Assembly: GCF_907164915.1 (NCBI RefSeq)
Contig: NC_061862.1
Coordinates: 93,823,995 to 93,887,994, forward strand
Direction: 5' to 3'
Length of the DNA: 64,000 nucleotides
Source of the DNA: Impatiens glandulifera
Lineage: Eukaryota > Streptophyta > Magnoliopsida > Ericales > Balsaminaceae
A program made the position numbers and the translations under genes. Under the pieces are notes generated by a model that worked only from the letters and a program-made list of their open reading frames with translations, was not told the DNA's origin and ran no database searches. Positions 21,881 through 32,918 of this stretch are shown piece after piece; position 1 is the first letter of the stretch, and the number at the start of each line of letters is the position of its first letter.

Positions 21881-22940
21881 TATGTTTAACACATTTGATA
21901 AATTTTGGCACATTTACCACATTTTGATATGTTTAATACGTTTTGGCCCATTTAACACATTTATCAACATATTTAAAACGTGTTAAATATGTCAAAAAAT
22001 ATGTTAAACATGCAAAAACATGATAAACGTGCCACAAATATGTTAAACTTGTCAAAATGTGTTAAATGTACCAAAAACGTGTTAAACGTACCAAAAACGT
22101 GTTAAACATGTTAAACATGTGAAAAACGTGTTAAACGTGCCAAAAATGTGTAAAACATGCCAAAAATATGTTAAACGTATCAAACATGTAAAAAACATGT
22201 TAAACGTGTTAAACATGTAAAAAACGTGTTAAATGTGCCAAAACGTGAAAAGTGTGTTAATCTTTTTAAAACGTGTGAAAATATGTTAAACGTATTAAAA
22301 ATGTCAAAAACGTGTTAAATGTGCCAAAAACGTGAAAACGTGTTACATGTGCCAAAAACGTGAAAAATATATTAAATGTTTCAAAATTGTGTAAACCATG
22401 TGAAAAATGTGTTAAACATGCCAAAAACATGAAAAACGTGTTAAATGTGCCAAAAACGTGAAAAAAAGTGTTAAATGTGCCCAAATGTAAAAAACGTGTT
22501 AAATATGCCAAAAACGTGAAAAACGTGTTACATGTATCAAAACATGTTAAATATGTCAAAATGTGTAAAACGTGTGAAAAACGTGTTAAACATGCCAAAA
22601 ACGTGTTTAACGTGCCAAAAAGGTGAAAAACATGTTAAACGTGTGAAAAACGTGTTAAACATGTTAAACATGCCCAAAATGTGAAAAATGTGTTAGATTT
22701 GTCAAAACGTGTGAAAAACATGTTAAACGTATTAAAAATGTCAAAACATGTTAAACATATCAAAAACGTAAAAAACATGTTAAACGTATGAAAACGAGTT
22801 AAACATGTCAAAAACGTGTTTAACATGTTAAACATGTCAAAAACGTGTTTAACATGCTAAACATGTCAAAAACGTGTTAAATGTGTTAAGCATGTCAAAA
22901 ACGTATTAAACATACCAAAAATGTGAAAACGTATTTAAGA
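21881..22940. repeat. Minisatellite of about 20 bp units (AAAAACGTGTTAAACATGCC)
   Basis: Over 1 kb of degenerate tandem units with the theme GTTAAAC(A/G)TG(C/T)CAAAAACGT. Some halves read as TTTAACACATTT, so unit orientation changes near 21900-22000. Open frames on the minus strand here (for example 22266-22598) are Phe/Thr/Leu repeats produced by the array and are not genes. The CACTA end abuts it exactly, so the transposon inserted into or at the edge of this array. Confidence 0.85.
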
Positions 22941-24259
22941 AATTAACATTTTGAACCGATATTTTATTTTACCAACATAGGAATTGAAATTAAATTACAG
23001 TTCTATCATTTTCCAATCATAAGAAATTGAATTGAATTACAATTCTATAATTTTTTCAAACATATGAATTGAATTGTAATTTGTATGTCAATTCTCACCA
23101 AATTAGAATTAGAATTATAATTCCAATGTCAATTCCAATTTCAATTCCAATTCAATTCAATTCCCTCTCATCAAACACACCCTAACATTATAAATAAATA
23201 TTTACCAAATCAAAGAATTTTAAATTAATTAAATTAAAAAATTATTTCTTCTTTCACACCTGCTTTGATCAAAATACAGTACTAAAGAAATGAAATAAAT
23301 AACTCATGTTTCTGTGTTTCTGTAACACAAATATGAATTCTTTAATGTAGCTTGGTCTTGAAAATCATTTTTATAAAATTATTTAAATGTTCACTTGGTA
23401 GTCCACTTGGTGAAAACTATTATTATTTTTTTAAATTTAAAATATAACTAAATATATTGAGGGATTGAAATGAATTAGTAAAAGTGACCTCTTAAATTTT
23501 AGAAGAGAAATAATAGAGGGGGTACTAAGGAATGAAAAATGAAATAAATTTGTCTATTTGGTTAATGAGTTTCATTCAAGTACAGTGATTTAATTACTCA
23601 ATACACAGAAATCATTCATTCCTCTCTAAATTGGGAGAAATAAATCTTATTTCCGTATGATAGACTCTCTCTCCTATGATGCCCACTATCTCCTCTCTCA
23701 TGTTCTCTCTCATAATTATAATTATAAATTATATATATCTTTACTTTTATAATTATATTATACATTTTATATAATTAAAATAATAATTATTTTTTAAAAT
23801 TTATTTATTTAAAGAAAGTTTTTCAATTATTTATATAATACAATAAATTATTTAAAATAAAATATAATTAATAAAATAAAATTTTAATAACAGTTACAAT
23901 TACTAACAATAATATAATCATTTTTATATAATTAATTTTAAATATTATATATTAATAATAAAATTATAATAAATTAAATAAAATATAAAAACTTAAAAAT
24001 AAAATAACAATTTTATATAAAAATATATTTAAAAAGTTAAATAAAAAATATTTTAATAAAAAATGTTATTAAAACATTATACCATCTTATATTATATGTT
24101 AATTAAGTAGAACGTTATATTTGTTATATTTAATTTCATTAATTATTAATATATAATATCTATTTTTCTTATATTATTTAAGTTAAATAAATTTTTTTTT
24201 ATTTATAATTATAAAAATTGAATCATTCAATTATTATTTTTATATTAAATATTATAAAA

Positions 24260-24290
<31 letters not shown>

Positions 24291-24715
24291 TATAATAATA
24301 TGATAATATATTAGATGTTTATATTTTATTAAATTGTTACATTTCCATAATTTTATATATTTTAAAATATTATGATATAAAAATAATAATATTTTATATT
24401 TTAATAAAATAAAATATAATAAAAAAATTTAAGGGGTCCAAAAGTTATTCATGGGATTAAGAGTGATTAATATTTCTAACCAAACACCACACTTCTATAA
24501 TCATACACATTCTCATTTCACACATCTATCAATCAAACAACTATTATTTGAAAAAGAAATGAGAGAGAATTTGAAAAAGAAATTGAGAGAGAATTACGTC
24601 TTACCATATCACTAATTAGAAGAAAAAAAAGGTGAAGAGAGAGAAAAGAGAGAAAAATTGCATCATATCATTCCCTCCCAAAGTCTCTCTCCAAATCATT
24701 TCTCATTTTATAATA
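22941..24715. other. AT-rich intergenic DNA with AT microsatellite
   Basis: No gene seen. 22985-23160 is rich in AATTGGAATTG/CAATTCCAATT words, a self-complementary stretch that may be a decayed MITE. 23740-24430 is extremely AT-rich, with a poly-A plus (TA)n run at about 24257-24293. Purine-rich GAGAGAGAA runs near 24560-24660 face CTCTCTCC runs near 23665-23710, so the region could be one large decayed inverted-repeat element. Confidence 0.4.
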
Positions 24716-24723
24716 CTCTAAAC

Positions 24724-25619
24724 TAGGGGTATAAACGAGTCGAGCCGAGCTCGAACTAGCCCTGACTCATTTTTTATTGGCTCGAGCTCGATCGAACTTT
24801 TAACATTAAGCTCGAACTCCGCTTGATCAAATAACCATAGGCTCGAGTTCGGCTCGATAGACTCGATAAGCTCGAAGCTCGAATTTAAAAATATTTATAT
24901 ATAAATATCTTATATTCAACAACTACTATATAGATTTAGTGCTTAAAGAGAGCAATAACTGAACAAGATTTAGGATTTTACCGGAGAGAGATTTAGGGCT
25001 TCGAAATAAGATGTAAGTTTGTTGAAGAAGTATTGGGAAGTTTTGAAAAATAAATTTTTTTATAGTAAAATAAAAATACCTTTATATCTTATAAAATATA
25101 ATATATTGAGATTACATATATTAAATAATAATACAATATAATTATATTATTTTATTTGATTTTAAAAAATTATATTTTCGTAATTAAATTAATATCAATA
25201 TATTTATTTCCTTATAAGTATTATATGATACATATTTTTTAATTTATAAATATTATTCTGGTATATCTTAATATATCAAAATATTGAAAATCTCATACCT
25301 TTTTTTTTATGTTCCAATAATTTTGGTATCAGTATAATAAACAATAAGTCCATAAATAGTCTTATAGGTGTTTTAAATTTTCATTAAAAAATATAATATA
25401 ATAAAAAAAATATGATTAGACTTGAAAAAACTCGACGAACCATCAAACGAGTCTTACCTAAGCTTGAATTCAGCTCGAATCTTAAACGAGCTGGCTCGAG
25501 TTCGGCTCAAATTCGATGAGTTCGGCTCAAATTCGATGAGTTCGGCTCAAATTCGATTTTGACCGAACTCGAATTGAGCTTTGACCGAGCGGCTCACGAG
25601 CGGCTCATTTACACCCCTA
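24724..25619. mobile_element. Non-autonomous hAT-type element with perfect 8 bp duplication
   Basis: Left end TAGGGGTATAAACGAGTCGA and right end (reverse complement) TAGGGGTGTAAATGAGCCGC are inverted repeats. CTCTAAAC occurs directly outside on both sides (24716-24723 and 25620-25627). An 8 bp duplication and TAGGG-type ends are hAT hallmarks. Both arms are rich in GAGCTCGA words that can pair; the 600 bp middle is AT-rich and non-coding. Length 896 bp, with no transposase. Confidence 0.8.
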
Positions 25620-25629
25620 CTCTAAACTA

Positions 25630-26440
25630 TAAGATTATACTCACTTTAATTGATTTAATAATTATTTAGATTTTTTTCTTTTCAATTATATAACATATAT
25701 ATTTTTTAATAATTTTGAATTTATTATTATACAAAAATTCATCTACATTACCCATTATTATGTCAATTGAGAAGATTTCTGTCCAATACACACAGATAAA
25801 AAAATAAACAAAATAAATTTATTAAAAATTATAATAATATGTATTCTATGATTATTATTTTTAATAAATCACGAATCATATATTAAAATTAAAAATAAAA
25901 CACTCTCATTCCACATTTTATTCATTTCGGTAAAACAACTCATTTTCTCACATATCTTATCACATATTTTTTTTCCCAATGAAGCTCTAATCTCGTGATC
26001 TTACACTTTCACTTTGGTAAAATAAAAATCTAAAACATTACCAATCTATTTTTACCCTCACTTTAGCCCATCAATGCTCAACCGACCTCTCATCTCGAGA
26101 TCTTAAACCACTCAGACTAACCAACCATCTCATTCTACATTTATCTACCAATTCAAATCGGACTTCTTATCTCGTGACGTTAACTTTTACTTCAGTCAAA
26201 CAACTATTATTCTCGCATATTTTAACCACCAATATCAATTTCTTCCTAATCGGGCTTCATCTTTTTACCTTATTTTTCACTTCGACTAATAAAAACTCAT
26301 CTAATTTTATATTTATCCACTATCACAATCGACCTTTATTATCTCGAAGATTTTACTTTCACTTCATCAAACAACTCATATTCTCACATATTTTATAATA
26401 TACAACCCACCATTCTTATCATCACTTCGGTTAATCATAT
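25630..26440. repeat. Degenerate tandem repeats (ATCTCGTGATCTTACTTTCACTT theme)
   Basis: From about 25900 a unit of very roughly 110-190 bp recurs about four times, with the words ATCTCGTGATCTTA, TCACTTCGGTAAAACAACTC, ATTCTCACATATTTTA and CAATCGGACTTC. Copies are heavily diverged. The first 270 bp are plain AT-rich DNA. The open frame at 26174-26398 is a by-product. Confidence 0.5.
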
Positions 26441-27275
26441 CTAATTTCATAAAAGAGGATAAATTTTAAAAATAACCTACCCCATAATTATATGCAAAAA
26501 TAATATTTTGCCCCTAGAAAAGACCAAATTACCCAAAATAACTTTTCTTCACCTTCTTCGTTTCTCTTCTTCTCTTCTCTTCTCTTCTTTCTATCTTCTT
26601 CTCCCCTAGTAATGAGGGACAACAACGAGGGACGCTATCCCCCTACGACGTCTAAGAAAAGCAACGCCGAACGTCTACTTCCCCTCCCGACGACGTCTTC
26701 AGCATGGACGTCTGCATATATGCAGAACTGTAGCAAAGACTCTCCTCGACGACTCCATCAAGTTAGATCTCTAACAAACGTCGAATCAATCAATGGGATG
26801 TTAGATTTTGTTTTGTTTTAGCTGAAAATACTTGTTATTAATCAATTGGGATCGTAAAGTGCATCTTGCGCCGATGCAATGTCTATTTTGCGCCGACGCA
26901 AACTACATCTTGCGCCGACTCAAACTACACTTTACATCGACGCAAGATGCACTTTGCGCACTTTGAATCGGTGTAAACTGCTGTTTTGAGCACTTTTCTG
27001 CACTATTTCTTAGATGTTCTTTGTCTTCTGTGGTGTCTTCTTATTTCTTGGTGTACTCAAGATCTCTACTAATGGCTGGTTCGAGTCTACAATTGAAATT
27101 TTTGAGTCCAGTCAGATTCTTTTTTCCCTTATCTTAAAATTCTAATTATTATTGAATCTTTCATTAGATCATGGTTCATGCTTCATTACATGTTTTTTTT
27201 GTTGTTAAAGTAAAAATATCTAATGATTATTGATTGTGTGTTTAAGCATCCATGTTTGATTTCTTTCTTTTGCAG
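26441..27275. other. Non-coding stretch before the O-fucosyltransferase pseudogene
   Basis: 26570-26600 is a CTTCTCTTCTC tract resembling a plant 5' leader, followed by an ATG at 26612 opening a 69-codon frame. Its product resembles nothing I recognise. It could be a first exon of the pseudogene downstream, but O-fucosyltransferase N-termini are too variable to tell. 26840-26960 holds a separate small repeat. 27000-27275 is T-rich and intron-like. Confidence 0.35.
26860..26980. repeat. Short repeats of TTGCGCCGACGCAA
   Basis: Four to five degenerate copies of a palindromic word (TTGCGCCGACGCAA, CTTGCGCCGACTCAA, TACATCGACGCAAG) at about 22 bp spacing, joined by ACTACA(T/C)(C/T)T. The GC content is unlike the flanks. 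Confidence 0.6.
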
Positions 27276-28029
27276 AACTAGATGCTAAGACAAATGAGTA
27301 TCTTTTGATAAATGCTAATGGTGGATTGAATCAAATGCGTTTTGGGGTATGGATATCTTTTTCTTTAATAATATATTCATTTTCTTTGATAATGTTTACT
27401 CCAAAACTGATAACCAAACAATTTTAGAATGCAGATATATGATATGGTTGTTGTAGCTGAAATCATGAATGCAACCTTTGTCCTTCCTTCTTTGAATTAT
27501 ACATCATATTGGGCTGATGAAAGGTTTATCTTTTTATAATCTTTTCATGATTTTTAGTTTCATTCCTAATAATACATTCCTTTTTTTACCTGTAGCGGAT
27601 TTAAAGATCTGTTTGACTATCGACATTTTGTTGAGGCGCTTGCAGATGATATCCACATAGTTGATACACTACCTCCAAAATTTTCTAAATCGAGCCTCAC
27701 AAAGACACTGATATCTTGGTCTAAGGTTCGTATTTAATTGGATTGTTCGTACTTGGTGATCAATTATAAAGAAATATATTGTAGAAAAATGAAGAAAAGA
27801 GAGAAATTTTATTGATGTGTTTTTGTTGTGATTCTTACATAAGACGTCTAGTACTTAAATAGTAAATTACATTTACAGAAAAGGAAATAATTAAATAGTA
27901 AAATCATGTAACTGATAATCAACGGCCAATTAGCAAATCAATTAGTCTAATTGATTGATTTGCTGCTGACTTTCTCAACATCCTATTCTTGGAATTATTT
28001 TTATTCCAGGATAATTCTACACGCACCCT

Positions 28030-28215
28030 CAAGTTGGGTAGTAGATGTTGAGACTTCCCAACTTGCCACATACTTTCTCGAGTCGGCTTGGTGAGTATGT
28101 TAGCCACCTGATTGCGGGATGTAACATAGAGGGCTGTAATAAAGCCTTGACAGAGATTGAAGAGGGTGTTGCCGATGAAATGTTGATGACACCGAGTTGT
28201 CTTGAAATGCCTGAG
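28030..28215 (-). pseudogene. Copia RNase H C-terminal remnant
   Basis: Minus strand reads CHQHFIGNTLFNLCQGFITA, then YVTSRNQVANILTKPTRES, matching the conserved copia pol ending ([21 protein letters not shown]). Only this last part of pol remains. The usual polypurine tract follows it, as in complete elements, so an internal deletion removed everything between the primer region and the end of RNase H. Confidence 0.7.
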
Positions 28216-28231
28216 TGTCACTGAATGGCAG

Positions 28232-28640
28232 TGAAAAGACTTTGAATTGCCGAAGTTTCACTGGAATTTGATGACAATGAAAAGGCTTGAAATGCCGAAG
28301 TTTCACTTGAATTTGATGACAGTGAAAAGGCTTGAAACGCCGAAGTTTCACTAGAATTTGATGGCAGTGAAAAGGCTTGAAACGCCGAAGTTTCACTTGA
28401 ATTAGATGATGGTGAAAAGGCTTGAAACGCTGAAGTTTCACTGGAATTTGATGGCAGTGAAAAGGCTTGAAATGCCGAAGTTTCACTTGAATTTGATAAT
28501 AGTGAAAATGCTTGAAACACCGAAGTTTCACTTGAATTTGATGATAGTGAAAAGGCTTGAAACGCTGAAGTTTCAATGGAATTTGATGGAAGTGAAAAGG
28601 CTTGAAACGCCGAAGTTTCACTAGATGTTGATGACGTCTC
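28232..28640. repeat. 45 bp tandem array, about 9 units
   Basis: Unit GTGAAAAGGCTTGAAACGCC + GAAGTTTCACTTGAATTTGATGACA-like half, period 45 bp (starts near 28232, 28279, 28324, 28369, 28414, 28459, 28504, 28549, 28594). The period is a multiple of three, so several frames stay open and give spurious 15-residue repeat proteins. Each unit contains a TGAAAC...GTTTCA inverted repeat. Confidence 0.85.
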
Positions 28641-29432
28641 ACTTGTTTAACATAGTGGGTGATAAAATAAAAATACTTAAAAATATGAGATAATATAATA
28701 ATTTGAGTTCTCCTCCAATGACTATTTCCACAATTGGGGGAGGCAGCGGAAGTTGTGAACAGGTTCCTTCAAGATGGAAAAACCTACTCTGATAACATGT
28801 AGAAAAATGAAGAAAAAAGAGAAATTGTATTGATGTGTTTTTGTTGTGATTCTTACATAAGACGGCTAGTGCTTGAATAGTAAATTCCATTTGCAGAAAA
28901 GAAAATAATTAAATAGTAAAATCATGTAACTGATAATCAACGACCAATTAGCAAATCAATTAGTTTAATTGTTTGATTTGCTGTTGACTTTCTCAACATT
29001 CCATTCTTGGAATTATTTTTCTTCCGGGATAATTCTACATATATCAATATTTATGTTGTTGTTGTTTTGTTTCTCTTCAGTCCAGTTACTGTAAAATATA
29101 GATCCTTTCACTTTTAAAGCAACACAAAGTGATGTATTTTACTCACACAGATTCTCAACTTGCCAACAATGAACTCCCGTGCTCCATATAAAAGCTCCGT
29201 TGTCCTGCAAACTACCGAGCACTAAAGTATTAAAAATAAATAGAAGAAGTTGGAGAGATCTTTATTTTGAGGATGAGAGATAATGGAGGCCCTTACCTTG
29301 CTCTCCATTTTACGACAGTGTAAGAATATGCTCGTTTTGGATAGTCTTTTTTATCGAGAATTCTTAGTGAACATTGAAGAGTTGGCTGGGTGACTGGCTA
29401 AACTAAGTGCATATAAATGAGGACCATAAAAA

Positions 29433-30660
29433 CTTAGGAATTCCATTAACCGCAAAGAAAATCGAGATCTCACACTGCAAGCCGCTGATTAAAAAGGTAA
29501 AAAATACGATATCTGGCTGGACAGTAAAAAAACTTTCTTATGCAGGGAGGATCGAACTTATCAAAACCGTGGTCATGGACATAGTTGGCTACTGGCGCAG
29601 CAAATGGTCATTCCGAAGAAGGTAATGAAAAGAGTAGGCTTTAGAGCGTAACCAGGAGTCACTATGGATCAAATGGGTGTATACGAGGTTTATGAAATAC
29701 GAAACCAGCATCTGGACCTGCAAAATTTATGAAGGAATGAGCTGGTCTCTAAAAAAGATTTTTAAACTAAGAAGCAATATTGCAGATCTTTATGACATCC
29801 GGCTAGGGGACGGGAAAGACACTCTATTATGGCACGACACCTGGTTCGAAAACTAGTCTATCATTCACAAGGAGGAGTTTCAAAATACCCGCATCAGAAG
29901 GACTACACAGAAACGAAAATCATAGACAATAAAGACGGGAATTGAGACTCACTCCTGAGAAGAAATTCAGAAGGACAAAGGATACTTGATCATATAAGTA
30001 ACATACAACTACACGACAGACCAGATATTCATGAATGGAAAGATGATGACAATGGGAAGTTGGTATTGAAGAAAATATGGGAGGTAACACGGGAAAAAAC
30101 ACAGAAAGTAGAATGGGCTCCTCTTGTATGGTCAACGAAGATTATCCCTAGAAACTAGTTAATCATATGGCTCGCCTTCTGGGAAAGACTTAACACTCGT
30201 GATCGTATCAGCAAGTATATGAGCATCCTGGACACGAACTGTCTTCTATGTAGAGGAAATGAAGAAACCATAGATCACCTATTCGGGAGCTGTTGTATTG
30301 CTTCAGAGCTTTGGGACAGATTCTATAAAAGCCTGGAGCTGATCAGTTTCCCGAGCGAATGGAATGAAATCAAAGATGCATCACTACTCAAAGCCAAGGG
30401 AAATAGATTTGCAACAAGCGTGTTCAAGTGCGGCTTTGGAGCAGTGGTGTATAACATTTGGCAAGACGGAATGCAAGGGTATATGGCAAAACCCACAGGA
30501 GCGTTGAAGAGTTATGGAAAGATATTGTATCGGATTGTAGCGCCCTCGCGGGAACGTGGACAAGAATTCTAAGCACGGAGCAGAACTGGAATATCTGTAG
30601 GAACTGGAATTTACCGTTTTTTAAACTCACTAGAATTGAAAACATTATAATCAGATAATT
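29433..30660 (+). pseudogene. LINE reverse transcriptase C-terminus and zf-RVT domain
   Basis: The first part encodes LGIPLTAKKIEISHCKPLI and ISGWTVKKLSYAGRIELIKT, the thumb-side end of plant L1 RT (LGIPL...GW..K.LSYAGR..LI). Frames then shift several times. 30219-30572 encodes the zf-RVT block: CLLCRGNEETIDHLFGSCC and ASELWDRFY. Stops and frameshifts make it non-functional. The product would act in target-primed reverse transcription. Confidence 0.8.
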
Positions 30661-30800
30661 CATTTACGTTTTTAGCTTTTTAGTTTTTATTCAGAATGTT
30701 ACGACTTCAAAATCATTCTAGGCCTGTCTAGAATGATCTCTTAAACTCGTGGTTTTTTTTTCATTTTTGGGAATTTTTAATGAAATGACGCTAAGTCGTT

Positions 30801-30826
30801 CCCCCCCCCCCCCCCCCCAAAAAAAA
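30801..30826 (+). repeat. C18-A8 homopolymer tail of the LINE
   Basis: Eighteen C (30801-30818) then eight A (30819-30826), directly before the right target duplication. A plain poly-A tail would be usual, so the C run is odd; it could also be an assembly or sequencing artefact. Confidence 0.7.
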
Positions 30827-30840
30827 GAGGACCATAAAAA

Positions 30841-31843
30841 TAGAACTGGTTGGTTTGGTGACTAGCTGAGCCATATATTGATTGATACTAGAATTTAATA
30901 TGGTTTCTACTTTTTGCATTTTATTCAATGATTACATAAAAGAAACTTATATATGAGATTATACTTTGAATTTGTATTATTTTATAGAAGAAAGTTAGAG
31001 TCATAGCCAAACCATTTGTTTAGAATTGTTCATCTATTATATCTATAACTTCTTCCCTTTTTGGTTAATTTGTTTTGTAGGAGAAAACATATTGTTTCCC
31101 TTATTAATAACAAATTTTTATGTCCAAATTCCTTTTTTCTATTAGATTCAAGTTATTTGGAGATTTTTTATTTAGATTTAATCTAATTAACCAACATCAA
31201 ACAAACCCTTAATTTGTAATTGATATGAAAGAGAAAAGTAAAAGAATCATTAATCAAGAATATCATTGTTAAATTAACTTTAATCACACCACAAAGAAAA
31301 TGGTTTATCCTGAAAATAAAGAATTCCATAACTCACAAGGGAGAAATAAGATAACTAGAAGAGCCTTTGATAAAATGAAAACAAGATCGAAGAAGTTTTA
31401 TAAATACTCTCCTCTATAGGTGCAAGATGGATTCAACTAGTTCATATAGAGGTGTAAGTTCTCCCTTATCAATCAACCTGAATTCTGCTACACGAATTAA
31501 GAAACTATTTAGATGATCTTCTTCCTTCAAATAATTATATTAATTCATTGGTAATCTATTAGAAATATAAAACTTACCCATATGAAAAGAACAAAATGCT
31601 TAAAGCAAGTGTTTAGATGAGCTTCTCCCTTCAAACTCACAATTTTCTAGAAATGTGAGTGATAAATATGAGTATAAACTCTAACTATTTTTTTTTGAAT
31701 ATTGTCTTAACTACATCTTGGAAGTTCCCCGGAAATAGAGTTCTTACAATTTACCCACAATATATAAAAAAATCATAAAAAATCAACATCAACAGCTGCT
31801 CCCCAACGAAGCCCATATCTTGGTTTAGCTTAAATATATGTAC
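30841..31843. other. Intergenic, no gene seen
   Basis: AT-rich sequence without a convincing frame. 30827-30900 continues the flank of the LINE target. I looked for further MOB1 exons on the minus strand and found none. Confidence 0.4.
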
Positions 31844-31977
31844 CTATTTTTTGAGGAAAAATGGATTCATCGTCGAGTTGAGTTTCAATCCAGTCCATCA
31901 AATACACCACATACTTTGGAGACGACACCTCTATCGTTTTCTTTATGGTCACTCCACCAACCCATCTATATTCATAC
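31844..31977 (-). pseudogene. Orphan exon of a MOB1-type kinase activator
   Basis: Minus strand, between a TGATGTAG acceptor and a GTACAT donor, encodes YEYRWVGGVTIKKTIEVSSP, then KYVVYLMDWIETQLDDESIF, then PQKIG. This is the central block of MOB1 proteins (YEYRW.DG..IKKPIEV.APKYVEYLMDW), which bind and activate NDR/LATS-type kinases. The exon is open and its splice sites look good, but no other MOB1 exon is visible within 1 kb on either side. The neighbours are a LINE and a hAT relic. Either a captured fragment or the last survivor of a decayed gene; Gly in place of the usual Asp and Thr for Pro fit decay. Confidence 0.8.
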
Positions 31978-32183
31978 CTACATCAATAATAGATAAAGAT
32001 CATTTCACATAATACCAAAATAACTCCTTATGTTAAAATATATTAAGTTAAAATGCATGTTATTATGGAAGATAATGTTATTTTCACTATTAAATCAAAT
32101 AAAAAAATCCTAAGAGTTTGAAAATGAAGATTTTTGGAGAATATTTTGATCACTTTTTGTAAAAGTTATAAATTTTATAAATT

Positions 32184-32918
32184 TTGGAGGTTAAAAATTT
32201 TGAATATTTTAGAGAATCTGGATTTGATCAAGCCTTGGTTGAAGTCGAATATATTGCAAGTGAAATGAGAATTGAACCTATTTTCCGAGAAAAACGCATC
32301 ATTCGGAGAAAGAGACAATTTGATGATATCAACAGTGAAGAGGTAACTCAATCTCCTAAAAAATCTTTTCGAGTTAATTACTTCTTATTTATAATTGATC
32401 AAACTCTTTCTTCACTTCAAACTCGGTTTGAGCAATTTCAAAAGTACGAAGAAACCTTTGGGTTTTTATTTAGTTTGGAGAAGTTGAAGTCTATTGATGA
32501 TGATGGTCTCTTGAGCTCATGTGTCAATCTTCAAAATTCTTTAACACATGATGGGCACTCCGATGTTGATGGATCAGATTTATTTCTAGAACTAAAGTTG
32601 TTAAGACATTAATTACCCGGAGAAGCAAAAAGAGCGATTGATGTGCTGAATTATTTGAAAACAATGGATGGTTTTTATCCAAATTCCTATATCGCATATC
32701 GAGTTTTGCTGACTATACCAATTACTGTTGCATCTGCAGAAATGAGTTTTTCCAAATTGAAGTTGATTAAAATTTATCTTCGATCAACTATGTCGCAAGA
32801 AAGACTAAATGAGTTAGCTATGTTATCTATCGAGAAAAAAATTATTGAGAAAGTTGATTATACAAACTTGATCAATACTTTTCCTTCAAAAAATGCGAGA
32901 CGAGTAATATTCAAGTGA
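32184..32918 (+). pseudogene. hAT transposase relic (TTF/ZMYM-type, C-terminal part)
   Basis: One frame with a TAA at 32610-32612. After it, LNYLKTMDGFYPNSYIAYRV and LLTIPITVASAEMSFSKLKL, then LRSTMSQERLNELAMLSIEK form the hAT C-terminal dimerisation domain of plant zinc-finger-MYM-like transposases. The usual AERSFSK has Met instead of Arg. Before the stop is the weakly conserved helical part (FREKRIIRRKRQFDD, TRFEQFQKYEETFGFLFSLE). The N-terminal zinc finger and the catalytic first half are missing. 33085-33140 (GGGCACCAAGTTTTGTGCTC) may be part of the same element's 3' end. Confidence 0.8.

Larger units (their letters stand above)
27780..29039 (-). mobile_element. Small non-autonomous copia-type LTR element in an intron
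   Basis: Two 242 bp LTRs (27780-28021 and 28798-29039; TGTAGAAAAATG...TTCTACA) flanked by TATAT duplications (27775-27779 and 29040-29044). Primer site just inside the right LTR: minus strand TGTTATCAGAGTAGG, tRNA-Met type. Polypurine-like CTTGAGGGTGCG lies next to the left LTR, so the element is on the minus strand. Total about 1.26 kb. The inside holds only the RNase H tail of pol and a 45 bp tandem array. It lies between two exons of the O-fucosyltransferase pseudogene. Confidence 0.85.
27276..29340 (+). pseudogene. Plant GDP-fucose O-fucosyltransferase family pseudogene (fragment)
   Basis: Exons with consensus splice edges: 27276-27346 (EYLLINANGGLNQMRFG), 27435-27523 (YDMVVVAEIMNATFVLP, then YTSYWADE) and 27596-27725 (FKDLFDYRHFVEALADDIHI, then LPPKFSKSSL). 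After the intron holding a small LTR element, the exon at 29081 resumes in phase (LLKQHKVMYFTHTDSQLANN). The NANGGLNQMR block is the family's nucleotide-sugar binding signature. TAG at 29099-29101 stops the frame; a degraded further segment (about 29225-29340) reads RDNGGPYLALHF, then frameshifts. The family adds O-fucose to proteins or glycans in the Golgi. Start, first exons and C-terminus are not recognised. The identity of the family is firm; a specific orthologue cannot be named. Confidence 0.8.
29433..30826 (+). mobile_element. 5'-truncated L1-type LINE with 14 bp target duplication
   Basis: GAGGACCATAAAAA occurs at 29419-29432 and again at 30827-30840. The first base after the left copy enters a LINE RT domain in mid-protein, the usual 5' truncation; the 3' end is a run of 18 C then 8 A. 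The body encodes the RT tail and a zf-RVT domain. It lies downstream of the O-fucosyltransferase remnant. Confidence 0.85.

Noticed and set aside
22266..22835. Open frames on the minus strand with Phe/Thr/Leu repeats
   Set aside because: Produced by the 20 bp minisatellite; no start context, no domain.
28100..28642. Proteins with 15-residue repeats in three minus-strand frames
   Set aside because: A 45 bp array keeps several frames open by arithmetic; none is joined in frame to a recognisable domain.
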